Source of the DNA: Methylovirgula sp.
GTDB taxonomy: Bacteria > Pseudomonadota > Alphaproteobacteria > Rhizobiales > Beijerinckiaceae
Length of the DNA: 64,000 nt
Assembly: GCF_037200945.1 (NCBI RefSeq)
Contig: NZ_JBBCGP010000001.1
Span: 1-64,000, forward strand
Direction of reading: 5' to 3'
A program made the position numbers and the translations under genes. Position 1 is the first letter of the stretch; each line of letters starts with the position of its first letter. Positions 31,931 to 41,043 of this stretch are shown piece by piece. Below the pieces are notes generated by a model that was not told the DNA's origin, ran no database searches, and saw only the letters and a list, made by a program, of their open reading frames with translations.

Positions 31931-34245
31931 ACCCGCGGTTGGAAGCGGCGCAACCGCAACGCGTTGCCCACGACGAAGAGCGACGAGAATGCCATCGCTC
32001 CCGCCGCGAGCATCGGCGAAAGCAGAATATGACCGAAGCCATAAAGAACACCGGCCGCGACCGGAATGAGAATGACGTTATAGGCCAAGGCCCAGAATAG
32101 ATTCTGCCCGATGTTCCGCAGTGTCGCGCGACTGAGATCGATCGCACTCGCCACCAAGCCAAGATCATCGCGCATCATCACGACATCCGCCGTCTCAATA
32201 GCAATGTCGGTTCCCGTGCCGACCGCGATCCCGACATCGGCCGCCGCCAACGCCGGCGCGTCATTTATGCCGTCACCGACGAACGCGATCTTGCCAGCCT
32301 GCGCTTGCAAAGTCTTGACCGCCGCCGCCTTGCCATCCGGCAAAACCTCCGCTTCGACCCTGTCGATGCCGAGGGTGCGAGCAACGGCCTCCGCCGTCGC
32401 CTGGCGGTCGCCGCTGACCATGGCGAGGGCCACACCGTTCTTCTTGAGATTGGCGATTGCGGCGGCGGCCGAGGCTTTGATGGGATCCGCAATTGCCATG
32501 ACGGCCGTTACGCTTTGACCGATGGCGACAAAGAGCGGCGATTTGCCGGCTTCGCTCAATTTCGCCGTCGGCGCATCGAAAGCCGAAATGCCGAAGCCGA
32601 GCTTCGTCATGAACCGGGCGGAACCAATGCTCACCTTCTGCCCATCGACAATGGCAATGACGCCAAACCCGGGTGTGGCCTGAAAATCAATCGCCTTGGG
32701 AAGACTGAGCTTGCGCGCCTCTGCTGCCGCAACCAGCGCCTTGCCGACCGGATGTTCCGAGAGAGATTCGACCGCCGCCGCGACCGCGACGACATGGTTC
32801 GCGTCGAAGCCCAGCGCAACGTCGATATCCGTCAACGCCGGATAACCCTCTGTCAGCGTGCCGGTCTTGTCGAAGGCGACGAGCTTCACGTCGCGCAGCG
32901 TCTGCAAGGCCGTGGCATCGCGGAAGAGAATGCCGAGCTGGGCGCTGCGCCCTGTCGCGACCATGACGGATACAGGCGTCGCAAGGCCCATGGCGCAAGG
33001 ACACGCAACGATGAGCACGGAGACCATGTTGACGAGCGCATAGCCGATCGCCGGATGCGGCCCGAAGATGAGCCATGCGACGAACGTCAGCAGCGCCACG
33101 CCGATAACTGCCGGCACGAACCAGCCCGTGACTTTGTCGGCCAGGGCTTGAACCGGCAGTTTCGCGCCCTGCGCCTCGCCGACCATGTGGACGATCCGCG
33201 CGAGAACCGTATCGGCGCCGACCTTGGTGACACGCACCGTCAGGCTGCCATTGCCATTGACCGTGCCGCCAAAAACCTGCGCACTGACCGCCTTGTTGAC
33301 CGGCCGAGACTCGCCGGTCAGCATGGATTCATCGACGAGCGACGAGCCTTCGATAACTTCACCGTCCAGCGGGACACGGTCGCCTGGACGGATCAGCAGG
33401 ACATCGCCGGGAACGATGGTATCGAGCTTCACCTGCACCGGCGCGCCGTCGCGCAACACAGTCGCACTGTCCGGTGCGAGCCGCAGCAGATGTTCGACCG
33501 CAGTTCCCGCCTCGCCGCGTGCACGCGCTTCGAGATAACGGCCGAGAAGTACCAGCGTCGAGATGACAGCCGCAGCCTCGAAATAGACATTCGCAGTGCC
33601 CTCAGGAAACACCTGCGGCACAAAGGTTGCGAACATCGAATAGGCCCAGGCGGCGAAGGTGCCGAGCGCGACGAGCGAGTTCATCTCCGGACCGCCGCGC
33701 AAAAGCGCCGGGACGCCCGTTGTAAAAAATACGCGGCCGGGACCGAAAAGCACGACCGTCGTTAGTAAAGCCTCGGTGACCCGCCAAGGGAAGATGCCAA
33801 GATTCGCGCGGACGTAATCATCCACCGCCGGGACCATATCAGGCACCATCGCCATCAGCAGCACGGGGACAGTGAGTACGATCGCTAATAAAAGTTGATT
33901 GCGGCTCACACCACCGTGATGCATGTGATCCACGCCGGACATACCGTCCATGTCATGATCGGCGTCGTGATGTGCGTGTGATCGTCCAGGAATGAGGGGC
34001 TCTTCCAGCCGTGCCGAATAGCCGGCTTTCTCGACCGCTTTGGTCAAATCGTCCGTGGTCACTGCGCCGGCGTTAATTCCGACACGAGCGCTCTCGCGGG
34101 CCAGATTCACGTTGGCGGAGACCACGCCAGGCACGCGCGCCAGCGCCTTTTCGACGCGGCCGACGCAGGACGCACACGACATTCCCTCGATCTTCAGATT
34201 TACGTCAACCTGCGGAGGACTTGTATCTGACGGAGCAATGGTCAT
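31927..34245 (-). CDS. copA: Copper-exporting P1B-type ATPase CopA
   Basis: 772 aa from ATG 34245; a longer frame to 34509 would run over copZ and is rejected. One N-terminal heavy-metal domain with GMSCASC (21-27), a His-rich linker (about residues 89-112 with 8 His), eight transmembrane helices with the metal site ACPCAMGLATP, phosphorylation motif DKTGTLTEG, HP in SEHPVGKAL and GDGINDAPAL. CPC plus Met/Ser in the last helices indicates Cu(I) export. It is divergent from copZ. Confidence 0.94.
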   Translation of the reverse strand: MTIAPSDTSPPQVDVNLKIEGMSCASCVGRVEKALARVPGVVSANVNLARESARVGINAGAVTTDDLTKAVEKAGYSARLEEPLIPGRSHAHHDADHDMDGMSGVDHMHHGGVSRNQLLLAIVLTVPVLLMAMVPDMVPAVDDYVRANLGIFPWRVTEALLTTVVLFGPGRVFFTTGVPALLRGGPEMNSLVALGTFAAWAYSMFATFVPQVFPEGTANVYFEAAAVISTLVLLGRYLEARARGEAGTAVEHLLRLAPDSATVLRDGAPVQVKLDTIVPGDVLLIRPGDRVPLDGEVIEGSSLVDESMLTGESRPVNKAVSAQVFGGTVNGNGSLTVRVTKVGADTVLARIVHMVGEAQGAKLPVQALADKVTGWFVPAVIGVALLTFVAWLIFGPHPAIGYALVNMVSVLIVACPCAMGLATPVSVMVATGRSAQLGILFRDATALQTLRDVKLVAFDKTGTLTEGYPALTDIDVALGFDANHVVAVAAAVESLSEHPVGKALVAAAEARKLSLPKAIDFQATPGFGVIAIVDGQKVSIGSARFMTKLGFGISAFDAPTAKLSEAGKSPLFVAIGQSVTAVMAIADPIKASAAAAIANLKKNGVALAMVSGDRQATAEAVARTLGIDRVEAEVLPDGKAAAVKTLQAQAGKIAFVGDGINDAPALAAADVGIAVGTGTDIAIETADVVMMRDDLGLVASAIDLSRATLRNIGQNLFWALAYNVILIPVAAGVLYGFGHILLSPMLAAGAMAFSSLFVVGNALRLRRFQPRV

Positions 34246-34299
34246 GTTTACGTATATGATTGCGGGGTGACCACGCACAAGGCTTTGGGAGAGGGAGTT

Positions 34300-34503
34300 A
34301 TGCAACTTTATATGGTTCCAAAAATGAGCTGCGATGGCTGTGTGCGAACGATCGAAAGCGCGGTGAAATCGCTCGATCCGAGCGCCAGGGTTTCCTGCGA
34401 TCTCAATAAGCGCGAAGTCGCCGTCGATACGCGTGAACTTCCTGCGCTCGTCGCCGAGGCGTTGGCGGCCGTGGGCTACAACAGCACATTGGTCAGCGCG
34501 TAA
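34300..34503 (+). CDS. copZ: Copper chaperone CopZ-like HMA protein
   Basis: 67 aa from ATG 34300 with GGAGAGGGAG just upstream; a GTG at 34267 is possible. Single heavy-metal-associated domain with metal motif MSCDGC near the N-terminus and betaalpha-betabetaalphabeta length. It probably carries Cu(I) to CopA, which is divergently encoded 54 bases away. It lies 10 bases before the tam start. Confidence 0.88.
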   Translation: MQLYMVPKMSCDGCVRTIESAVKSLDPSARVSCDLNKREVAVDTRELPALVAEALAAVGYNSTLVSA

Positions 34504-34513
34504 GGACACCCTT

Positions 34514-35290
34514 GTGTCGGCCTGGGATCCCCTGCTCTATCTGCGTTATGGCGACGAGCGAGGCCGTGCGGCGCACGACCTCCTCGCCCGCGTGCCGATT
34601 GATCAGGCGAGCCTCATCTATGATCTCGGCTGCGGGCCGGGCAATTCCACCGAACTTCTGGTCCAACAGTTTCCGGATGCCGAGATCGTCGGAATTGATG
34701 GTTCGGAAGAGATGCTCGGGCGCGCCCGAGCCGTGCTTCCAGACATCGATTTTCGGACCGCAGATTTGCGCCAATGGCAGCCTGAGAGCCCCGCCGATCT
34801 GCTCTTTGCCAACGCTGTCTTTCAGTGGATTCCCAATCATCTCGATATTTTCGAGGCGCTGATCGAGGCCGCCCCGCCGGGTGGCGTCCTCGCCGTCCAG
34901 ATGCCCGATAATCTCGCCGAGCCGGCCAAGACGTTGATGCGCGAAACCGCCGCGGAAGGTCGCTGGTCGGCGAAGCTTGCCGGCGTCCGCGAGACGCGCA
35001 AGCTGCTGCCCGCTCCCGAAGTTTATTATGACCGTCTGCGGCCGCTCTGCCGTAGTTTCGAGCTTTGGCACACGACCTATCATCACGTCCTCGAAAATCC
35101 GGCCGCGATCGTCGAATGGATGACGGGGTCCGGGTTGCGGCCTTACCTCGCCTTGCTCGACGCGGCCGAAAAACGAGACTTTCTCGACGCCTATACGGCC
35201 GCGATCGCGGCTGTTTATCCGCCCCTCATCGCCGACGGCCGCGTCATGTTGCACTTCCCCCGCTTCTTTTTCGTCGCCGTTAGATCATGA
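34514..35290 (+). CDS. tam: Trans-aconitate 2-methyltransferase
   Basis: 258 aa with a GTG start at 34514 (SAWDPLLYLRYGDERGRAA, matching the Tam start WxPxLYLxF). SAM-binding motif IYDLGCGPGNST and IVGIDGSEEML, then LLFANAVFQWIPNH, typical of Tam. Methylates trans-aconitate, which inhibits aconitase. E. coli Tam is 252 aa, so this is full length. Confidence 0.92.
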   Translation: MSAWDPLLYLRYGDERGRAAHDLLARVPIDQASLIYDLGCGPGNSTELLVQQFPDAEIVGIDGSEEMLGRARAVLPDIDFRTADLRQWQPESPADLLFANAVFQWIPNHLDIFEALIEAAPPGGVLAVQMPDNLAEPAKTLMRETAAEGRWSAKLAGVRETRKLLPAPEVYYDRLRPLCRSFELWHTTYHHVLENPAAIVEWMTGSGLRPYLALLDAAEKRDFLDAYTAAIAAVYPPLIADGRVMLHFPRFFFVAVRS

Positions 35291-35344
35291 CGATCCGGGA
35301 CCGATCAGATCCGGGATCGTAAACATGATCGATTCTAAAAGCTT

Positions 35345-35393
35345 AGAGCGGGATTTACGCGAAAACCGGCATCCACTTTTCGCATCCCGCTCT
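35345..35393. repeat. Rhizobial-type intergenic palindromic element
   Basis: AGAGCGGGAT at 35345-35354 and ATCCCGCTCT at 35384-35393 are exact inverse complements around a core with GAAAACCGGCATCCACTTTT. This is the pattern of repeated elements scattered between genes in Rhizobiales. Upstream, an imperfect hairpin at about 35290-35320 (ACGATCC...GGATCGT) follows the tam stop. Confidence 0.7.
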
Positions 35394-35492
35394 GCCTGAT
35401 TGGCCTTTCGTCTAACAGCGGCCGTCTTGCATTGCGGCATGGGGCGGCTTACGAATGCCTCCGCCCCGACGACATAAGAGGCTCTGCGGAGG

Positions 35493-36200
35493 ATGGACAA
35501 GCTTTTCCCGGATGCGCGCAGCGCGCTCGCCGATGTTCTCAAGGACGGCATGATTCTGATGGCCGGCGGCTTCGGCCTCTGCGGCATCCCGACGAGCCTA
35601 ATCCAGGCGATCCACGAACTTGGCGCCAAAGACCTGACGGTGATCTCCAACAACGCTGGCGTCGATGGCGTCGGCCTCGGAATTCTGCTGGAGACGAAGC
35701 AGATCAGGAAAATGGTGTCGTCCTACGTCGGCGAGAACAAGCTTTTCGCCGAGCAGTTTCTGTCGGGTCAGCTCGAGCTTGAATTCAATCCGCAAGGCAC
35801 GCTGGCTGAGCGTATCCGCGCCGGCGGCGCGGGCATTCCTGCCTTTTTCACCAAGACGGGGGTCGGCACGATCATCGCCGAAGGCAAAGAGCACAAGGAC
35901 TTCGATGGCGAGACCTATGTGATGGAACGCGGCCTCGTCGCCGACATTTCGCTCGTTCACGCCTACAAGGCCGACAAGGAAGGCAATCTCGTCTTCCGCA
36001 AGACGGCGCGCAATTTCAATCCCATGATGGCCACCGCCGGCAAGCTCACCGTCGTGGAAGTCGAGCATCTGGTCGAGCCGGGCGAGATCGATCCCGACGA
36101 TATCCATACGCCGGGCATTTTCGTCCAGCGCATCGTCTATGCGCCGAACCCGGCGAAGCCGATCGAAAAACTCACGACGCGTCCGCGCGCCGCAGCCTGA
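35493..36200 (+). CDS. scoA: Succinyl-CoA:3-ketoacid-CoA transferase subunit A
   Basis: 235 aa. The alpha subunit of family I CoA transferase: GGFGLCGIPTSLIQAI carries the glycine-rich CoA-binding motif, then VISNNAGVDGVGLGILLE and PAFFTKTGVGT. Together with the following gene it moves CoA from succinyl-CoA to acetoacetate for ketone body use, as part of PHB breakdown. ScoB starts 10 bases downstream. Confidence 0.94.
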   Translation: MDKLFPDARSALADVLKDGMILMAGGFGLCGIPTSLIQAIHELGAKDLTVISNNAGVDGVGLGILLETKQIRKMVSSYVGENKLFAEQFLSGQLELEFNPQGTLAERIRAGGAGIPAFFTKTGVGTIIAEGKEHKDFDGETYVMERGLVADISLVHAYKADKEGNLVFRKTARNFNPMMATAGKLTVVEVEHLVEPGEIDPDDIHTPGIFVQRIVYAPNPAKPIEKLTTRPRAAA

Positions 36201-36210
36201 GGAAATAATC

Positions 36211-36873
36211 ATGGCTTGGACACGCGATCAGATGGCCGAGCGCGCCGCGAAAGAATTGCGCGACGGTTATTACGTCAATCTCGGCATCGGTATTCCGACG
36301 CTTGTCGCCAATTTTATTCCCGCGGGCATGCACGTCCAATTGCAGAGCGAGAACGGCATGCTCGGCATGGGTCCCTTCCCCTACGAAGGCGAGGAAGACC
36401 CCGATCTCATCAATGCCGGCAAGCAGACGATCACCCAATTGCCGACCACGAGCTATTTTTCGTCAGCCGACAGTTTCGCGATGATCCGCGGCGGCCATAT
36501 CGACCTCGCCATCCTTGGCGCAATGGAAGTTGCAGAAAACGGCGACCTCGCCAATTGGATGATCCCCGGCAAAATGGTGAAAGGCATGGGCGGCGCGATG
36601 GACCTCGTCGCCGGCGTCAAACGGGTCGTCGTCGTGATGGAACATACGGCCAAAGGCGAACCAAAACTGCTGCATCATTGTACTTTGCCTTTGACCGGCT
36701 CGGGCGTCGTTGATCTGATCATCACCGACCTCGGCGTGCTCAGCGTCGACAAGGTGGGCGGCACGGGCCTGACGCTGATCGAGCTGGCGCCGGGCGTGAG
36801 CGTCGATGAAATCCAGCAGAAGACCGAGGCGGCGCTGAAGATCAGCCCGGAACTTGGCTCGCGCGCGGCGTAG
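36211..36873 (+). CDS. scoB: Succinyl-CoA:3-ketoacid-CoA transferase subunit B
   Basis: 220 aa from ATG 36211, with GAGGAAA upstream. Beta subunit with the catalytic Glu in QSENGMLGMGPF, preceded by YYVNLGIGIPTLVANF, and GGHIDLAILGAMEVAENGD. Full length for the family. Forms an operon with scoA. Confidence 0.95.
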   Translation: MAWTRDQMAERAAKELRDGYYVNLGIGIPTLVANFIPAGMHVQLQSENGMLGMGPFPYEGEEDPDLINAGKQTITQLPTTSYFSSADSFAMIRGGHIDLAILGAMEVAENGDLANWMIPGKMVKGMGGAMDLVAGVKRVVVVMEHTAKGEPKLLHHCTLPLTGSGVVDLIITDLGVLSVDKVGGTGLTLIELAPGVSVDEIQQKTEAALKISPELGSRAA

Positions 36874-36966
36874 GCCCCTTGGCTGCACCTATAAAACCTC
36901 GGGCTTTCGCTTAATGGCGCCGAAAGCTTTCGACGGCATGGTCGTCGCCATATTCCGGGCGCGCCC

Positions 36967-37539
36967 ATGCTGCGTTTTGCTTTATCAATGCTGGTTGCCG
37001 TCGTTGTGGTCGCCCTGTTCGCCGGCGCGGTGATCAACGGCAAACTGCGAATCCCACTATCATTTCCGCGCCCAGCGGCGGCCGTCGCCGTGCAGGAGGC
37101 GGCCGTCGCTCCGGTGCCTGCACCGCTGCCTCCTGCGACGGTTCAGACGAATTCAAGCGACTCCAGCCTGGACACGATTGAAATCGCTCCGGATCGCATG
37201 GGCAATTATGAAACTGACATCGAAATTTACGGGCGAACGATCCACGTCATGATCGACACGGGCGCAACCTATCTGGCTCTGAGTGCCCAGGACGCCGACG
37301 CAATCGGTCTCCATCCCACACCCGACGATTTTCATTATCGGACATCGACAGCGAACGGCACGGGCATCGCTGCGAAGGTGCACATCAACGCCTTGTATAT
37401 CGGCGATTTCAGCGTTTATGACGTTGATGCCTTTGTCCTTCAGCTTGGTGCTCTTCAACACAGCCTCCTCGGCATGAACGTGTTGAGCCGCCTCGGCGGC
37501 GTCCATATTTCGGACGGCAGGCTGGTCCTCCAGCGCTAA
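36967..37539 (+). CDS. Retropepsin-like aspartic protease (TIGR02281 type)
   Basis: 190 aa. An N-terminal membrane anchor (LVAVVVVALFAGAVING) is followed by a Pro/Ala linker and a single aspartic protease domain with MIDTGATYLALSA, D97 being catalytic, and SLLGMNVLSRLGG near the end, the hallmarks of the bacterial retropepsin clan AA family. It would work as a dimer in the periplasm. Substrate not known. Lone gene. Confidence 0.88.
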   Translation: MLRFALSMLVAVVVVALFAGAVINGKLRIPLSFPRPAAAVAVQEAAVAPVPAPLPPATVQTNSSDSSLDTIEIAPDRMGNYETDIEIYGRTIHVMIDTGATYLALSAQDADAIGLHPTPDDFHYRTSTANGTGIAAKVHINALYIGDFSVYDVDAFVLQLGALQHSLLGMNVLSRLGGVHISDGRLVLQR

Positions 37540-37638
37540 GCGCGCTAGTTAAATCCTCAATTTCGCCCGGCTCACCTGCTTCTTGCCTTTCCGGGCGTGC
37601 AGAGCCAACGCTCGGCGCCGCGAAAACAAGGATTCTCG

Positions 37639-39138
37639 ATGTTTCCCAAGCCCTTGCCCGAATTGCGCCCAAACAGCCTCGCCTACGAGACGACGCCCAT
37701 GGTGAAGCCGACGGGCTTTCGTGAATATGACGCGCGCTGGCTATTTGAAAAAGAAATCAACCTCATGGGCATCCAGGCGCTTGGCCTTGGCCTTGGCACG
37801 CTGCTGCACGAATTTGGCGTAAAGCCGGAGATCGTCACTGGCCACGATTTCCGCAGCTATTCGTCGTCAATCAAGCTTGCGCTCGTGACTGGCCTCCAGG
37901 CGGCCGGTGTTACAGTTCATGACATCGGCCTTGCGCTCTCGCCGATGGCCTATTTCGCGCAATTCGCGCTGGATGTTCCGGCGGTCGCGATGGTCACCGC
38001 CTCCCACAACGACAATGGCTGGACGGGTGTCAAAATGGGGGCGCAGCGGCCGGTCACCTTTGGCCCCGATGAGATGAATAGGCTGAAGGAGATCGTGCTC
38101 AGCGGCGCCTATCGTTATGCCGACGGCGGCAATTATCGTTATGTGACCGATTTTCCAGCGCGCTACATCGCCGATTTGACCAATCGGCCGAAGCTCAAGC
38201 GCAAGCTGAAAGTCGTCGCCGCCTGCGGCAATGGTACAGCGGGCGCTTTCGCGCCAGAGGTTCTGCAGAAGCTCGGCTGCGAAGTCGTCCCTCTCGACAC
38301 CAATCTCGACTTCAACTTCCCGCGCTACAATCCCAACCCGGAAGACATGAAGATGCTGCACGCGATGGCCGATAAGGTCCGCGAGGTCGGCGCCGATCTT
38401 GGTCTCGGATTTGATGGCGATGGCGATCGGTGCGGTGTCGTGGACAATAACGGCGAGGAGATTTTTGCCGACAAGATCGGCGTCATGCTGGCGCGGGATT
38501 TGTCCAAGCTCTATCCAAACGCAACGTTCGTCGTCGATGTGAAATCGACCGGGCTTTTCATGACTGACCCGGTGCTTCAGGCGAATGGTGTGAAGGCGGA
38601 TTATTGGAAGACCGGCCATTCCTATATCAAGCGCCGCGTGACCGACCTCAGGGCGCTCGCCGGCTTTGAGAAGTCGGGTCACTTTTTCTTTAACGAACCG
38701 GTCGGCCGGGGCTACGACGACGGACTGCTGACGGCCATTCACATCCTCGAAATGCTTGATCGCAATCCCGATAAGTCGATCGCCGAGCTATATGCGGATC
38801 TGCCCAAGACATGGGGATCGCCCACAATGTCGCCGCATTGCGACGACGAAAGCAAATACGGCATCGTCGATGAGGTCGTCGCGACATTCAAAGAGATGCA
38901 GACAAAAGGCGAAACGGTCGCCGGCCAGAAAATCCGTGATCTGGTCACCGTGAACGGCGTGCGCGTCGTAACCGAAGACGGAACCTGGGGACTCGTGCGC
39001 GCGTCATCCAACAAGCCCGAGCTTGTCGTCGTCGTCGAGAGCCCGGTATCGAAAGCCCGGATGCATGAAATGTTCAAAGCGGTAGACGCGGTTTTACGGC
39101 GGCATCCGGACGTTGGCGCCTATAACCAGACGATCTGA
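37639..39138 (+). CDS. Phosphomannomutase / phosphoglucomutase
   Basis: 499 aa from ATG 37639, with AAGGA upstream. Alpha-D-phosphohexomutase: active-site phosphoserine S122 in TASHNDNGWTGV, metal loop DGDGDRCGVVDN and sugar loop EKSGHFFF; the C-terminal phosphate-binding segment is VRASSNKPELVVV. It interconverts 1- and 6-phosphates of mannose or glucose, feeding polysaccharide synthesis. Which sugar is preferred cannot be told from sequence. Confidence 0.92.
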   Translation: MFPKPLPELRPNSLAYETTPMVKPTGFREYDARWLFEKEINLMGIQALGLGLGTLLHEFGVKPEIVTGHDFRSYSSSIKLALVTGLQAAGVTVHDIGLALSPMAYFAQFALDVPAVAMVTASHNDNGWTGVKMGAQRPVTFGPDEMNRLKEIVLSGAYRYADGGNYRYVTDFPARYIADLTNRPKLKRKLKVVAACGNGTAGAFAPEVLQKLGCEVVPLDTNLDFNFPRYNPNPEDMKMLHAMADKVREVGADLGLGFDGDGDRCGVVDNNGEEIFADKIGVMLARDLSKLYPNATFVVDVKSTGLFMTDPVLQANGVKADYWKTGHSYIKRRVTDLRALAGFEKSGHFFFNEPVGRGYDDGLLTAIHILEMLDRNPDKSIAELYADLPKTWGSPTMSPHCDDESKYGIVDEVVATFKEMQTKGETVAGQKIRDLVTVNGVRVVTEDGTWGLVRASSNKPELVVVVESPVSKARMHEMFKAVDAVLRRHPDVGAYNQTI

Positions 39139-39153
39139 CCTCTCACGGCGCGC

Positions 39154-39645
39154 TTACTTGCCGAGCGCGCTGGAGCTATGCGACTGAATCTGCGAGGTCA
39201 CATCGCCGAAGAATTTGCTGTCGTCGCCAAGCACCGCGGTCGGCTGGCAACGCGGCTCGCAGGTATAGGATTGGCGATCCATGCCGCGCTGAACCACCAG
39301 CGCCTTGCTGTTGCCGACGACAAGAATGTTGAGCTCGTTGGTCGGATGCCCGGCCGCATCCAAAGCGATCATGTTGGTTTCGCCGAACCCCTTGCCCGTG
39401 ACGACCATGATGTCGCCGGTCTTGAGCAGGGTTACATCGGCAATCATCGGGTTGCCGATGATAAGGGTCCGCGCCCCAGCGGGTAATTGTACGACTTTGG
39501 CCTCATCAATCGTGACCGTCAGGGTATCGATAGCGGGGGCGGCCGAATCTGCTCCGGCGAAGGCGGGCATAGCTGCCCCAAAAAAAAGCGAAATAGCCGC
39601 GACCTTCACGCCGAAGCACGATAATTTGCACTTTGGCGCGCCCAT
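39154..39645 (-). CDS. Secreted protein with pilus secretin N-domain (CpaC-N like)
   Basis: 163 aa. Signal peptide (VKVAAISLFFGAAMPAFA), then one domain of the pilus assembly/secretin N-terminal type (PF13629): VTIDEAKVVQLPAGARTLIIG, NPMIADVTLLKTGDIMVVTG and ETNMIALDAAGHP. This is the N-terminal domain seen in CpaC, but with no secretin. It points away from the pilus genes and lies 370 bases upstream of flp. It may help secretin assembly. A His/Ser-rich tail with CEPRCQP has two Cys. Confidence 0.82.
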   Translation of the reverse strand: MGAPKCKLSCFGVKVAAISLFFGAAMPAFAGADSAAPAIDTLTVTIDEAKVVQLPAGARTLIIGNPMIADVTLLKTGDIMVVTGKGFGETNMIALDAAGHPTNELNILVVGNSKALVVQRGMDRQSYTCEPRCQPTAVLGDDSKFFGDVTSQIQSHSSSALGK

Positions 39646-40015
39646 GGATTGCCTTTCGCCGACGTCAGCTCTGCCTTTTTCATTTTGACGCGAAAATGGT
39701 GAATTTTTACTAAACCACCTAAACGTTCAAAAGCGCCTGCGATGAGCAAGGGATTGACTCGGCACGTTTTACGCGCGGCGACGAGGTCGAGCAAAAATAT
39801 AAAAACCGCTCCTGAAGAGAGCCGTCTGCGCCCCGTAATATCGCGTAAAAGCAGCCTCTGCCCCCGCGCTGCCTCGTTCATTAAGAACTCAATAATTCGG
39901 GCGTCGCGAATTCGCGGGCTTGCTTAAGCGGTTTTGAGCAAAAGCTCCTTATTGTCATTTCTGTTCCGCCACCGAGCCGGAATGATTTTTTGAATTCGCG
40001 AACGAGGAAACTATC
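39646..40015. other. Intergenic region upstream of the Flp pilin gene
   Basis: 370 bases with no supported gene. It includes a candidate CtrA site at 39881-39895, a 12-bp palindrome CGCGAATTCGCG at 39905-39916 whose half GAATTCGCG recurs at 39992-40000, and GAGGAAA, the pilin Shine-Dalgarno, at 40003-40010. The pilin promoter must lie here. Confidence 0.5.
39881..39895 (+). promoter_or_regulatory. Candidate CtrA-binding site upstream of flp
   Basis: TTAA-GAACTCA-ATAA matches the CtrA consensus TTAA-N7-TTAA in 7 of 8 positions. CtrA activates pilA in Caulobacter. Chance matches of this quality occur often in A+T-rich spacers. Confidence 0.35.
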
Positions 40016-40180
40016 ATGAACAAGATTTTCGCCCGCTTTATGAAGGATGAGTCCGGTGCGACGGCTATCGAATACGGCCTGATCGCTGGCTTGATCGCTG
40101 TCGTGATCATCGGTGCTCTGACGGCCTTGGGCAGCAACATCGCCACGAAGTTCAACGCCGTCGCCAACAACCTGAGCTAA
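40016..40180 (+). CDS. flp: Flp family type IVb pilin
   Basis: 54 aa, preceded by GAGGA. The class III signal is short: leader MNKIFARFMKDESG, cleavage after Gly by CpaA, then ATAIEYGLIAGLIAVVIIG with the conserved Glu and Tyr of Flp pilins. C-terminal end is LTALGSNIATKFNAVANNLS. The main structural subunit of the adherence pilus. A strong terminator follows 19 bases downstream, so pilin mRNA is separate from the assembly genes and probably far more abundant. Confidence 0.95.
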   Translation: MNKIFARFMKDESGATAIEYGLIAGLIAVVIIGALTALGSNIATKFNAVANNLS

Positions 40181-40199
40181 GTTCAACTTTCGCGCTTTA

Positions 40200-40243
40200 T
40201 CTACGGCCCGCGCTACTCATATAGCGCGGGCCGTAGATGTTTT
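40200..40243 (+). terminator. Strong Rho-independent terminator of flp
   Basis: TCTACGGCCCGCGCTA and TAGCGCGGGCCGTAGA form a perfect 16-bp stem with a 6-base loop (CTCATA), followed by TGTTTT. Confidence 0.95.
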
Positions 40244-40404
40244 GGACCACAGTTTCGTTTTGGGACAATTGCCTCGCTGCTGGCGGAGTGAGAATGTTTC
40301 GCGGCTCCCAAACCGTGCTGACGTGAGCCGTTAAGACTTGGTGAACACGCCATCTCTATGCTGCGCGACACCGCACATCTCCCGTTCTAGGCAGAGCTTG
40401 GATC

Positions 40405-40908
40405 ATGATCTTCGCGACGCTCATTTTTTTCCCCTTGCTCATGGCCTACGCGGCTTTCTCCGATCTGCTGACGATGACGATTTCCAATTTCGTCTCGATC
40501 GCTCTCATCGTGCTTTTTTTTGGTCTGGCTTTGTCGCTGGGTATGCCGGTCAGAGAAATTGGCCTCCATGTCGCCGCTGGCGCACTGATGCTCACCGCGA
40601 CCTTCATTATGTTCACGCGCGGCTGCATCGGCGGCGGTGACGCCAAACTGGCCGCGGCCACGGCGCTGTGGTTCGGCTTCGACCACCTGTTTGACTACAG
40701 CCTTTATGCCGCAGCCTTCGGCGGCTTCCTGACCTTGGCGATCTTAATTCTGCGGCGGCATCCATTGCCGCGACCCCTCGTCAAGCAAGCCTGGCTTGCC
40801 CGGTTGCACGAGAAGGGAGGCGGTGTCCCCTATGGCGTCGCGTTGGCGATTGCCGGGCTCATGCTCTATCCCGAGACGAGCATCTGGGCCGCAGCCATCA
40901 CCCATTAG
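40405..40908 (+). CDS. cpaA: Prepilin peptidase CpaA (A24 family)
   Basis: 167 aa with about five to six transmembrane helices. The two catalytic Asp of A24 peptidases are in AAFSDLLTMTISN and RGCIGGGDAKLAAA (GxGD motif). It cleaves and may methylate Flp pilin. First gene after the pilin terminator; cpaB starts 135 bases downstream after a spacer with a possible CtrA box. Confidence 0.94.
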   Translation: MIFATLIFFPLLMAYAAFSDLLTMTISNFVSIALIVLFFGLALSLGMPVREIGLHVAAGALMLTATFIMFTRGCIGGGDAKLAAATALWFGFDHLFDYSLYAAAFGGFLTLAILILRRHPLPRPLVKQAWLARLHEKGGGVPYGVALAIAGLMLYPETSIWAAAITH

Positions 40909-40971
40909 CCAGTCTGCTGAGAGCCAAACTGTCTTAGGCCGGGGCAACTCGCTCCAATCGGAGAGATTTGG

Positions 40972-40986
40972 TTAACCATAATTTGA
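40972..40986 (+). promoter_or_regulatory. Candidate CtrA-binding site upstream of cpaB
   Basis: TTAA-CCATAAT-TTGA matches TTAA-N7-TTAA in 7 of 8 positions, 57 bases before the cpaB start. The match also contains the longer TTAACC used in some CtrA sites. Confidence 0.38.
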
Positions 40987-41043
40987 CGTTTGCGTGGTCG
41001 AATCCAAGACGAGTTTAAGCAACCGCGTCGAACGGGTTCCATC

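Noticed and set aside
34239..34273. TGGTCA...TGACCA inverted repeat in the copA/copZ spacer as a copper-regulator operator
   Set aside because: The arms are only 6 bp, 23 bases apart and overlap the copA start; they do not match the CueR or CsoR patterns.
34246..34509. 88-residue N-terminal extension of CopA
   Set aside because: It would read antisense through copZ, and lacks any heavy-metal motif. The metal domain starts right after ATG 34245.
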